This document shows, in pieces, positions 10,827 to 21,149 of a stretch of 64,000 bases of DNA. This DNA is from Ligula intestinalis (Eukaryota; Platyhelminthes; Cestoda; Diphyllobothriidea; Diphyllobothriidae), in contig JAYGXS010000004.1 of NCBI GenBank assembly GCA_036362985.1, positions 34,291,250 through 34,355,249 on the forward strand. Direction: 5' to 3'. The position numbers were made by a program, and so were the translations under genes. Position 1 is the stretch's first letter; each line of letters begins with the position of its first letter. The notes beneath the pieces were generated by a model, which was given only the letters and a program-made list of their open reading frames with translations, had not been told where the DNA came from and did no database searches.

Positions 10827-13575
10827 ATGTATGCTTTCGAGGAATGTACTGATTGAAATTTAATAGTGATCGTGATTTTTGTCGTTGGCTAATATTAACC
10901 ACTCTATCGAGAAAGGTCATAGCTCTGTAGAAGGCGAACTGGTACGAGCATCTTTTGCAACCCGATCGATAAGTACACGTCCAAAATGAGTAAATATTCC
11001 CGATCAATTGAAAATAAACAACGAAATGGAAATTCTACCTTCCCCCTCCCCGAGAAGTAACTAAGGTTCTATATAAAATGTCCAACAGAACTAAATGTGG
11101 ATTTGACACAATTCCGGTCAAAGTCTTTCAACTGGAATCAGATGGGTGAGAGAAAGGAGAGTGCGGCAGAAGCTGAGCAAGTCGGCCATCACTAGCAACT
11201 AAATCGGACAAAAGTGGCCGTCTCTACTCGTTAATGATGTAAGGAAAGCGACGACTATTTTCTTTAGTGACAATCAAATTACAATCGAATGTTCGATTGC
11301 AACTGATAAGATGGCGGGCCCGTGGCCCAATACTAGAACATTGGGCTGTCTAGTTAGTCAGAAATGGTCATGACAGTTTCCCTTGTCTTTCTCTGTTCTC
11401 TGTCCTGTAGGGGTTTTAATGAATAAACGCATCTCATAAATAAGTACGCTATTTATTTTCAGTGTCTACATTATTAAGTAGCATTGGACTGGTTTTTAAA
11501 TAACAGTTAGAGTTGGCTGGTCTTGTTTGGGTAATTATTTGATAATTTTGGCAACTTTCCTCAATTATAAATGTCTCATAACCGACTGAATCAGGAATGT
11601 GACGATTATATTTTATGTGCTCATTCGACATAAAAGCAATCAGATTCTTTGGCCAAACTGTGGGCTACTCGTTAGACGCAAAAACGAAGCCGATATATGC
11701 AATTTTGGTCTTTTAACACCGCTTCACATCCATTTTTGTCGTTTAGGGGGCGAACAGGCCATCTTTTTGTCCTAAACCTATCTTACTTGATGACTTCAAA
11801 GCACTGTAAAACTTTTAGCAATTCATGCATCGGTAGTTCATTATTGTATATACTGCTATTTGCTGTTTGATTGCTTACAGAGTTCTTTCTCGAACTCGAA
11901 AGCACAAGGGGACGAGCATGCTTCGTACGCGACCATCGTATGCAAACTAACTTACCGCAAAGTAGTTTTCATTGGACTGTGCCTGTTCCTTTGTCCACAT
12001 TCCTCCTAAGCTCAAGAAAGTGGCTCTCACCAATCTGTCTACAACTGCAGAACTGAAAGATAAATGCATTCGAGAGAGATCCCCAAACGTTAGGCTAATG
12101 AATTCGATGTTGCAGCGATCGGGGCTTTATCTTTGCAAGTATAAATGCTTGTTTTACCTGAGGACACAGCAACATCTTATTTAAATTGACAATTAGTGAT
12201 CTATTTTTTCTAGCAAACAGCATGAAACTGGAATATCAATTTCGAGCTAGTCCGGCGTAATCACCCAGTTGCGCTCTACGCGAAGGTCGGACAATAGAAA
12301 ATTGAATGAGGACTAACCGTCTACCGATCAGCACTTTCACTAATACTCCAACTGGTAAACGCCATTTCGAGTGAGCTCGAGAATACTTGGTCAAATGAAT
12401 AATGTACACCGGTCTCACTAGCCGGTGATTGCAAATGAGCCGTAAATGACTATTCCATGGTCTATAATAGACACGACTTTGACGACAAAAGAGGGAGAAT
12501 GAAATAATTTGTAATTTTGATAAGCGAGAACGACTTAAATACAGTCATGGTCATTTGCGACATAGTTTCTGCCTTACCCTGTGAACATCCGACTCCAGAG
12601 TCATTTATCACTGGGCGACGACATCCGCACTACACTCCCGATTTAAGTCACGCCGTTGAACTGGGGTGTGTTTAGTCAGGTGAGTCTGACGTCACGCCCC
12701 ATACATTCTGATTGTAAAAAAGAAGTGGGTAGTTCCGGTTTGGGTAGTTCCTGTACGCAACTGAGGGCGCACATAATTTATGATGTGGCAACTAAGTGAG
12801 CCTAGAAAGCAACAGGTCAACTGATTTATTTGTTAGTATTATGGAAGAGAACGGAGAGAGAATGGACTTCGGAGAGCTAATAAAATGCTACTAGCACAAA
12901 GTCGGTACGCCTTCCCTTCTCTAACGCCTTTTTTAAATTCTTCAACTCACGGGCTTTAACAAGCGTCTAATATATCAGTGGAATCGCGCCATGTCAACTG
13001 AACTCAAGAGAAGTGCAAAATAACTTCAAGAGAGAGAGAAACATTTTCGCATTGTTTTAGAACAGAAGCTCCGCAGCCCAAATCTGCGCTCGCATGAGAA
13101 GCTGACTCTTTTTCTTCGCCAATAAGTAACCTAAACTCTGAAGGTCTGGTCCATTCGACATTCTTTTTCAAACCGAAGCCACCAAACTATACCCGTTAGC
13201 AAAGTTTTGTAACTGTCAATAGCTAGGACAAAACCGAAGTTGGTAGAAAACGGCGCTCACGAAGCCCAATTCTGAAAGTTGGCTTTCGGTGACCTCAGAT
13301 GAGGTCAAAAGTCTTGCAGTAGTGAAACCTACAGACTGTCTGACATACTAACAAATCTGCCAATCTTCTATGCATGAAGAGTTTTTCTCGCAATTGCCCC
13401 TCAGGACTGCCTCTCAGAGTTGTTAATTATGAAAGAATTCTGGAGTGTCTTGGGCTGCTGACTGAAAGAACTCTTGCATTTTATAGAAGTGGGCTAGAAT
13501 TCTTACCCTCTAACGGCTCGTTTCCGTCCTTACAGCGATTCCTTATGCTGGCTCTGGCCTCCTGCTCCCGATAGG
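10827..13575. other. No recognisable gene
   Basis: Only short frames without motifs or convincing splice signals. No repeat family was recognised. Confidence 0.5.
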
Positions 13576-13605
13576 CGACTCGATCGCTGGAACAGTATGT
13601 TTATT

Positions 13606-13651
13606 CGCCTGACGTTTCGAAATCCGACGCGGAGTCATCATCAGAGACATA
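13606..13651 (-). ncRNA. Hammerhead ribozyme motif, minus strand, core intact
   Basis: On the minus strand: ATGTCT, CTGATGA (complement of 13638-13644), a stem II with one mismatch, GAA, ACGT, C, then AGGCG. All conserved core positions are present. Stem III is the 4-nt palindrome ACGT, which suggests a form that works best as a dimer. Confidence 0.75.
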
Positions 13652-13777
13652 GTCACGAAACAGTAGCAGAAAAAGTTTGTGTGTGCACAGGGTTCTTCCG
13701 TAAAATTTAAACGTACTGAAAAAATCGATAAATGCCCTGAGTGTGCGCTGATTCGTTGCGTCTGCAATGACTATCTG

Positions 13778-14304
13778 GCCTTGCGCGAACGAAACGGCCA
13801 ACAAAGTCGCACGGACCCCAAAAAATTGGCGAGCGATCCCGTACGTCAAAAACGTCTCGGAGGCTGTTGGCCGCCTTCTCGCATCACTTGGAGTTGAAGT
13901 CGCACACAGGCCAGAAGCAACCATAGGGCATCAGATCATGAAACCGAAAGACCCACTGCCACGGCAAGAAACATTTGGAGTCGTCTACAGAATCAGGCGC
14001 AGTTGCGGGCAAAGCAACTGTCGGAGAACACGCGGCAGCAATGCGGCGAAATGATGCTGATTCTGAAGTTGTAGCTCATTCAACGAGACCCGGCCACGCA
14101 TTCTACTTTGATGAGGCCGAACTTCTCGTATGAGGTGACAATTGAGTGAGTCAATTATTACTTGAGTCATGGTTCACGGGCCCCAATCCATCAACAAGTG
14201 CACTGATTTGCCCAATCCATACTCGGTGCTGAGACTAAATTTGGCCAAGGCAAATCACCACTCGGGGAACACACAGACCACCACATCATCTTATGCCAAC
14301 ACCA
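13778..14304 (+). pseudogene. Remnant of PLE linker and GIY-YIG domain
   Basis: A frame at 13767-14054 reads the PLE linker (HRPEATIGHQIMKPKDPLPR) and the start of the GIY-YIG domain (GVVYRI). Compared with copies 1 and 4, about 40 bases are then missing near 14026, where GTCGGAG joins AACACGCGG. This removes the YVGKTGRLL catalytic half. Later homology to about 14290 is out of frame. The whole RT is absent. It is a dead copy. Confidence 0.8.
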
Positions 14305-14430
14305 CAGATGGTCATTGCTGACGCAACGAATCAGTGCACACTCAGGGCATTTATCGATTTTTTCTGTAAGTTTAAATTTTACGGCAGAACCCTGTGCACA
14401 CACAAACTGCTTCTGCTACTGTTCCGTGAC

Positions 14431-14477
14431 GATGTCTCTGATGATGAATCCGCGACGGATTTCGAAACATCAGGCGA
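14431..14477 (+). ncRNA. Hammerhead ribozyme motif, plus strand, core intact
   Basis: GATGTCT, CTGATGA (14438-14444), stem II (GAATCCG with CGGATTTC, one bulge), GAA (14464-14466), ACAT, C14471, AGGCG. Stem I has five pairs (TGTCT with AGGCG, two G-T). Stem III is ACAT, not the palindrome ACGT, which should weaken it. Confidence 0.75.
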
Positions 14478-14639
14478 ATAAACATATTGTTCTAACGATC
14501 GAGTCGTTTTCTACTTTTGAATATCACTACCTTAACAGAGCTACAAACTCAGCTTCATTTGCTTCTTGATTTCACAAAGCAGCAGTAAAAACCTTTAACA
14601 GGCGATTGCACAAAATGTTTCCATGACCAGGTTTAACCA

Positions 14640-14760
14640 ACTGAATCATCATTTATGTAATATTCGGTGGGGTTGTTGGAATTCAAAACCACACTGACAG
14701 CGGAACGTCTTGAGTTAAGTTAGTGCCTTAACCGCCTGAGTTATCAGGCCCCAATGAATG
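14640..14760 (-). mobile_element. tRNA-like SINE fragment
   Basis: On the minus strand an A-box-like stretch (TGATAACTCAGGCGGTTAAG) is followed by a B-box-like GGTTTTGAATTCC. The shared SINE core is not clear next to it. It is probably an old tRNA-derived head. Confidence 0.4.
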
Positions 14761-14795
14761 GCTTGTACCTGAAACGTACAGTAGAAACGAAATTG

Positions 14796-15225
14796 GGTGT
14801 CCCAGGAAGTAATTTGGAAGAAGTAGATGTGATCTCTGGGACAAGAATTTTATTCGCCTGACGTTCTACAATCCACTGCGCATCTCTCATTGGAGACGAT
14901 AGCAAAAATGGTTATTCATACACAAGGAATTGCAGTATTTGTGGAATACAGTCACTGTGCTACTGTACACTTATGACAATTAACGACTTCCTATTGAGAA
15001 TAATTGTCCACCTGTGCGCTAATTACTTGATGGTTGGTGTGAGGGCCATGACATGCTAAACATTCGTCGCATTTAATTGAAATTCACAGGATGATTGCTC
15101 GGTCATCTGGCTCCCTGGCACTGGCGTTAGACAGTGTATAAATAACGCCTTTCTGCTGTTGTTTCTGATAATGGATTTATGACGGACTTTGAAACGTCAA
15201 GCGATCATATCTTTTTCTTCTCATC
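14796..15225. mobile_element. Family A derivative, internally deleted fold-back
   Basis: The left part (14796 to about 15125) corresponds to the antisense arm of copy 1. It starts at TGTCCCAGGAAG, passes the inverted terminus, the segment with TTGCAGTATTT and GACAATTAACG, and the GATGATTGCTCGG block. Around 15140 it switches to a sense terminus ending in TGAAACGTCAAGCGA. No RT or GIY-YIG sequence remains. Both hammerhead sites are degraded: the left lacks CTGATGA and the right (about 15163-15205) reads CTGATAA. Confidence 0.7.
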
Positions 15226-16302
15226 ATAGGATGTAGTCAATCCATGCCCTTTCAATTATGGATCTGCAAGCCAGCGGGGCCACTAAATTATTCATGATTT
15301 GATATCCACTTAAGTTGGTCCAACATATTGAACTAAGTAGTTCATTTTTCATTCAACAGCCGTTCACTGGTTACACAAACAAAGGAAACAAGTCTCACAC
15401 GTGACCCTATAAGTTAACTGCCATAAAAGAGATTTCTAGTTGGCAAAGGTGGACTGAGTTATATCAAATTCCTACGAAAAGCCCAGGTTTTGCGATAGTT
15501 TTAGATGGATTTGTTTTGAATCTGCTTTAAAGTACAATTGTTTTGAAGGAAACTAGTTTGAAAAATCGATTGATAGAAAAAAAACACTTGTTTATACAGT
15601 GCTTATCTATCAGAGAAATAGCGTACTCTCTATGCGGTTACATTGAGGGGACATCAATAAAAATGGCACCTTGTATTATCCTTGAAGCAGAGACCGTACA
15701 TTTGGTAATATGAATCCATTTCATATTCACCTGAAATGAAAAGAGAATGCTATACAACCAAATGATGCATCTGTTATCACCTGTCTTTGTTCCCAACAAT
15801 GATCAAACCACTTAAAAGGCACCGCTTCACGTCCCGGCATTACTGCCTGCGGTACATTCGAAGTGAATTCCGATTTTTACTGCCAAAAAAATCAGACTAC
15901 AGGGGAAGATATCATATCTAGTTTGGAGTTGATCTCATTGTAAACTGCAAACTAAGTGGCATAATTAGAATACAGGCGCTAAAAGCATTTTTACATGCTG
16001 CTTATCGTAACTCTTGTCCCTCCCCTGCGACGGGATCGAAGAACATCGAAATAAGCGCTTATTCCAGCAGAACTTAAGCCTGCACAACCCTCTCGTGAAC
16101 TCACATGACACGCAATTTCAGATGGTTGCTAGTTTGAAAGAGGAATCGCTTCAATCGTTTTAATTGCTTACACCATAAGCTTACTTACCTGGAGCTTCAA
16201 ACGGGTTTGGTTAAACATTTTATCACCCCTGACACTTCAAGGTCTAACCACCCTACGGTGATGTTATAATCAACTGACACACAATGAGGCGCCGAGACCA
16301 CC
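15226..16302. other. No recognisable feature
   Basis: AT-leaning sequence with no frame of note, no repeat recognised and no RNA gene. Confidence 0.5.
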
Positions 16303-16373
16303 GCATTATCATCATTATCATCATCATCACCATCACCATCACCACCATCATCATCATCACCATCACCACCACC

Positions 16374-16405
<32 letters not shown>

Positions 16406-16406
16406 G
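16303..16406. repeat. (ATC/ACC)n compound microsatellite
   Basis: About 100 bp of interspersed ATC and ACC triplets. The minus-strand frame across it (16197-16445) is only Asp/Gly runs from the repeat and is not counted as a gene. Confidence 0.95.
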
Positions 16407-18444
16407 GAAACAGTCGACCTTGACTCTTAGGCCTTGTACACGCACAGGTAGCAGCTACGCACATGCATACTCGAGAAAACGATGGAACCTCATACGTTTA
16501 CTACCATGCTACCCAGATATTCACAGATCTTTACACCGATCACAATTTGATGAAGGGAGACGAATTGAGGTAGATGCATCGTACTTAAAAGTAATTCACA
16601 TGTAAATCGCTGCGCTTGCATCCAGCTTGCTGGAACGCACGGTTTGCATCAATGTCCACCAAGTTTCCACTCAAACCAAGATTGTTCAGATGGATTGCAG
16701 TGAGACAAGGACGACCAGAACCTACCATTTTAGATGTGGACACGTTAGTCAGGTGACACGCACGCCTTCCGTGGAACCACCATTCTGGCGCAGCCACTGA
16801 GACTCGATTTAGCCCGAACGCCACTGTTTCACCGTCGGCAGTAGGTAAGTGAACGCGTCACGACGACTATGGCTTCTATGGATACAAGTGGTGTGATAAT
16901 TACCGGCAGTGGCTACCGTTTTCATGTGTATGACTGGCCTATCTTCCGTCAATCCCGACTTTCGGCGGGCATGATGACTGTGCGTGCGATGCAAGGAAAA
17001 GGGGCCGTGTGCTTACTTCACACTGGACACTCGGAGACAGTCTGTGACTGTATATATATTCGCAATCTGCCCGCTAGTGATACCTTCGTATAGAATTAGG
17101 CTTTTTTAAATAGCAAGTCAATGAAAAATCAAGGTGTTTTTGCGGCAGTGTACAATTTGGCAACCGAAATTACAACCAGCTGCTCTCATTTTCGTTTTAA
17201 GTTCACTTTTTGACCTCTAGCACTAGTCAGAGATAATAAGCCAGGAGCCGTAGGTCACCAGTCGAGCACACCGAGCAACTTGCTAGGTGAACCTGTGTTT
17301 TTTAATTTGGACATCAATTTTGTGGAACGTTTAAGACGAGTACCTTGTGTGTGATGGAAATAAAAATGAATCCATGATATAACACTGGCACATAACCATA
17401 TTTCCTGTGAAATCAAACCGCAGCCCAAACTCCATCACCTGGACGTGATAGCGCGCAAAGCGAGGGCCATGGCATCGTTAAATGCACCCCATAATGACTG
17501 CGAGAATAATTTCTAGTAGTTAAGGTTATCTTAAACACTTCATTGTGCAAATTTTGAAGTTACCCATTAAATCACCAGTCGTGATGATAAAATAGTAAAG
17601 CATACGAATAGAAGTAAATCCTCGTTAGGTTGCTGTATGAGGTTACCAGATTTCGTTTTCAATACGTTGTCATCATGTTAATAATTTAGGTGGCCTTTCT
17701 TTAAGTTTACCCTTTGTGAGGCAGGCTATCCGACATCGACTGAACTCCTGTATCACAAACAACTTAATATAGTTAACATAATGCCCGATGTATTATCTTC
17801 GAGGCCTATACTTAAATTCACACGTCTTCACAACTAAGCTGGTTACCAAAACTGTAGTCATGAATTTCAAAGTGACTGATTATATAAAGCAATTTGTATC
17901 TACCGGATTAATATCTCAGTTAAACTTAGTGTTGCCTAAATCTACAATTCTTTTTCCTGTTTGTAAAACAATTGTTTGGATTCTGCAATTGCTTGCACCT
18001 TCAGGAACCGGGTCTCAATTTGAGGTTTTGTGTAGGGCAGAGAAAACTTAGGTACAGGTAAAATTTATTTGACACATTCACAGTGCTTTTCGGGAGTCTA
18101 AAAACTACGTAGAAGTTCGTAGAGGTAAATACAAGGAACTTTGTTTACGCACAGGACTACGCTCGTATATGTAAACTTTAAATTTAAATTTCAGATTATT
18201 AAAAAAAATGAAAATCGAATAACCACGGGCAGAATTGTACGCTTATAATTTTCTCAAGCTGATAGTACTCAAATATAAGTAATCAATACAGCTACAATTT
18301 TATTCTGGAGTAGTTTTTCGAAGGTATTGTCAAAAAGACATCGTGAATCAGAAAAACGTATATTGAACCGGATAGTCTGACGATCAAAGTCAAAGAAAAC
18401 ACAGATATAGACATGTAAATGACTGCGCTCTTTGACTCTGTTAT
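16407..18444. other. No recognisable gene
   Basis: Frames at 16869-17093 and 17788-18051 lack motifs and splice support. Confidence 0.5.
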
Positions 18445-18525
18445 GCCAATACAAGCAAACATCCGTGTCCTAGGAAGCAATTGAGAAGAAGAAGAAGACT
18501 CGATCGCTGGGACAATATGTTTATT

Positions 18526-18571
18526 TGCCTGAGGTTTCGATATTCGTCGCGCATTCGTCATCAGAGACATG
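18526..18571 (-). ncRNA. Hammerhead ribozyme motif, minus strand
   Basis: On the minus strand: CATGTCT, CTGATGA, stem II (GAATGCG with CGAATATC, imperfect), GAA, ACCT, C, AGGC. Core CTGATGA and GAA are intact. Stem III ACCT has lost the C-G pair found in ACGT, so activity is uncertain. Confidence 0.7.
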
Positions 18572-18599
18572 GGTAGCAGTGAGTAGTAGTAGCTACTCA

Positions 18600-18646
18600 T
18601 GTCTCTGATGACGAATCCGCGATGGATATCGAAACCTCAGGCAAAT
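18600..18646 (+). ncRNA. Hammerhead ribozyme motif, plus strand
   Basis: TGTCT (18600-18604), CTGATGA (18605-18611), stem II (GAATCC with GGATATC), GAA (18631-18633), ACCT, C18638, AGGCA. Stem I forms five pairs (one G-T). It mirrors the minus-strand motif, so transcripts from either strand would contain a hammerhead near their 3' part. Confidence 0.75.
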
Positions 18647-18694
18647 AAACATATTGTCCCAGCGATTGAGTCTTCGTCTTTTTCTCCTCACTCT

Positions 18695-20785
18695 CTGTTA
18701 TCCTTTGAGGTCTCGAATCTTTGAGTAAATGTCTGTAATACAAAAGTTTTATCCTCTTCGAAATGGCAGGCTATTATTCCGTCGTCTGTTTTACCTCGTA
18801 GAGCTGGCGGACCTTATCTCAAACAATGGAAAACTGATAAATCGAAAAATCTGCCTTCGATACAATTGATACATTTGTGTCTTTATCGCTCAGAATTCGG
18901 CTGTTAAATCCTATCTAGAGAAAAGTAGGTAATCAGCTTCCATTATTCGTCATTCCATAGTGGTAAGTTCAGTCTGCGAACAGTTGCTTGGACTTAATTC
19001 CTAATAAATTGAGGACGTGCGAACCGGGAACGTATAACTGTCTGTTTGTCATAAGATAGAGTATTGATCAACTCGATTGATCAATTCCTATCTGTGCAAC
19101 CACACATGTTTTGTGTTTCAAAGCATAATATACTTGAAGTACCTTCAACAAAATGCAAGAATAACTGTTAACTGCTCTCATAAAGTATTTTAATACATGT
19201 ACACTCTAGAGAATACAGTAATATTTTTTATGTTTTCTGCAGAAACCCTTCTACAGTACTCGTTTTGCATCGTGTAGACCAATTTTGGCAAACCACGAGG
19301 CTGTGATTTTATTTCATCTAGAAGATCTAAGGCACAACTATATTTGTGAAAAATTTCAATCAGTTCCATCGGCAACATCTGGATGCTCAGCACAATATTA
19401 GCGTATCATGCAGCGCTTGAAAATACAACAGCTGCGGAAGTCCTTGCTGACTTAAATCGGCTACCAGGGCAGCCATCTTATGATAATGGTTAAGTCGCAT
19501 TTTGCAATCTTTTCATAGGACACATTTATGCCTAGTTGCGTTGCGGACAGCTAAAATACACAGACTGATGAAGATGGGACCAACGGTCAGTTTATGGAAT
19601 TTACGCGTGTTTATAAAAAACGCGTAAGTTGATTGATCACGTAGCCACACACCCGCATATACTGTCCAACAGTGTTTACTTTTCAAACGAACCCCATATT
19701 CGTAGAGAATTGCTGCTCATTATAACTTCAATCAATAATCAACGAAAGTATAAACGGTGGATCTATAAAAGTCATCAAATTGTTCATTGTTAAAACGTCT
19801 ATATGTCTGCTTCCCTGTTTCTTGGACTGCTTAACAGGTAAATGTTCATATTGTTAGTCAGTAAATTTTTGTTTTTTCATCTGCAACTGCGTATCGAAAG
19901 AAGTTTTCGCGAATAAACAGGAGTGTTCGAGTTCAAGGTGAAAATAAGAATAAGAAATTGGTAAGCTGGCCGGTCGTTCGAACAACTCCTTCAGTTCTCT
20001 GCGTTTTTTAGCTCAAGGAAAATATCAGATGCACTCCAAAAATGCTGAAGTACATGCAGTAACTTTAAGAAAAACCGATTCCACTGGATCTATCTGAACG
20101 CAACCACAATGTACATTTGACCAGTATTTTTCTGGTGTCCTCAGCAACTGCAAAAAATGAAAAATGAAGACAAGTTTTTTGCGGGCTTCCAGAGAAATTG
20201 AGCACCAAAGCGCCGGAAGTATACCACGAACTGATGGATGGATAACACAGTCCGGAGTATTGGATCAATCACCCAACTGTTCTGCGATAAAACTTATGAG
20301 AGATCTTATTAATTAGAGTCTGTGCGTTAACTCGTTTGCCCAGCATTCCTTTGGGAAAAGATTTAGAATGCGCAACAATCAGTCCAAAATTGAAGAGACA
20401 CTACTTCTAAAATGATAAAAAACTTTTTCGATGATTGTGATAGAACAAATAGGAGCCGCGGTATCTCAAGGACTGAACTATTACAGATCTTCACTAACAC
20501 AAAGAAAGCCAGCACGACTTTAACAGCTGCGAAAGCTTCTCAATTCATAGTAGTGCCCGCGAACTCGGGGTGAATTCCATAAGCATATGTATGATAAGGT
20601 ATCTGATACTTGTTGCCTGCGAAGTCAAGAAAAAGATAACGAAACGAAGGTCACCATCTGTACTGCAGGAAAAAAACAAAAGCAAATACATGTCTGCAAT
20701 AATCTGCAGTAACTATTTCCGGCCAACCGATGACACTCGACTAAGACGACAGGGCTAACACCTAGAATACGTTGATTAAATTACT
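18695..20785. other. No recognisable gene or repeat
   Basis: Short frames only, on both strands, without motifs. Confidence 0.5.
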
Positions 20786-20860
20786 GACCCAGAGGGATTT
20801 GAATGGGTACTTCTGCCTTAGTAGTCATCGTCAGGCGGACATAATCAACACCAAATGGTG
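20786..20860 (-). mobile_element. SINE core fragment
   Basis: The segment TTCTGCCTTAGTAGTCATCG at about 20811-20830 is the antisense form of the SINE core found at 47860 and 55270. No clear tRNA-like head was identified beside it. Confidence 0.4.
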
Positions 20861-21029
20861 CACTATCCGATGTCCGAGCCCACACCATCCTGATAGGAAT
20901 TTTAACGCCATAACATTTCAACCACAGGCCTTCTGCGTTACCGTTTTAGGTCAGGAATACTGTCATTGGTGGATCAACACTCACCAATCGATTATAGGTC
21001 AAATTCAAGCCCATTTCTTACCAGTTGAA

Positions 21030-21140
21030 GCGTTTGAATTCTAATAAACAGGTGATGGGTTCGAGCTTCGGTTGGGGTATAGCGTTTCTGACTGATGATG
21101 GCTTACAAAGCAGAAGTTGCCATTCCAATGTTTGTTTTCT
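21030..21140 (+). mobile_element. tRNA-derived SINE copy
   Basis: B-box-like GGGTTCGAGCT at about 21058-21068 is followed by the shared core TGACTGATGATGGCTTACAA and GAAGTTGCCATTCC. The A box upstream is not clear. Confidence 0.5.
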
Positions 21141-21149
21141 TTGTCTACA

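Larger units (their letters stand above)
13576..14506 (+). mobile_element. Penelope-like element, family A copy 2, fold-back form
   Basis: A short remnant of the PLE 3' coding half lies between 202-bp inverted arms, 13576-13777 and 14305-14506 (position x pairs with 28082 minus x, no indels, few mismatches). Each arm has a hammerhead core. The arms include 3' UTR sequence different in detail from copy 1, so this is a separate subfamily or an older insertion. Confidence 0.85.
18445..18690. mobile_element. Minimal palindromic PLE derivative (two inverted termini, no interior)
   Basis: Arms at about 18484-18579 and 18593-18690 are near-perfect reverse complements around a loop of roughly 14 bases (18580-18593). 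Each arm is a family A terminus with its hammerhead. The left flank (about 18450-18483) also matches the outer part of the copy 1 arm (GCCAATACAAGC, CCGTGTCC), so the arms are the PLE 3' end and nothing of the ORF is left. It can only have been moved or formed with enzymes supplied elsewhere. Confidence 0.85.

Noticed and set aside
16197..16445. Minus-strand frame of Asp and Gly runs
   Set aside because: It is only the translation of the ATC/ACC microsatellite.
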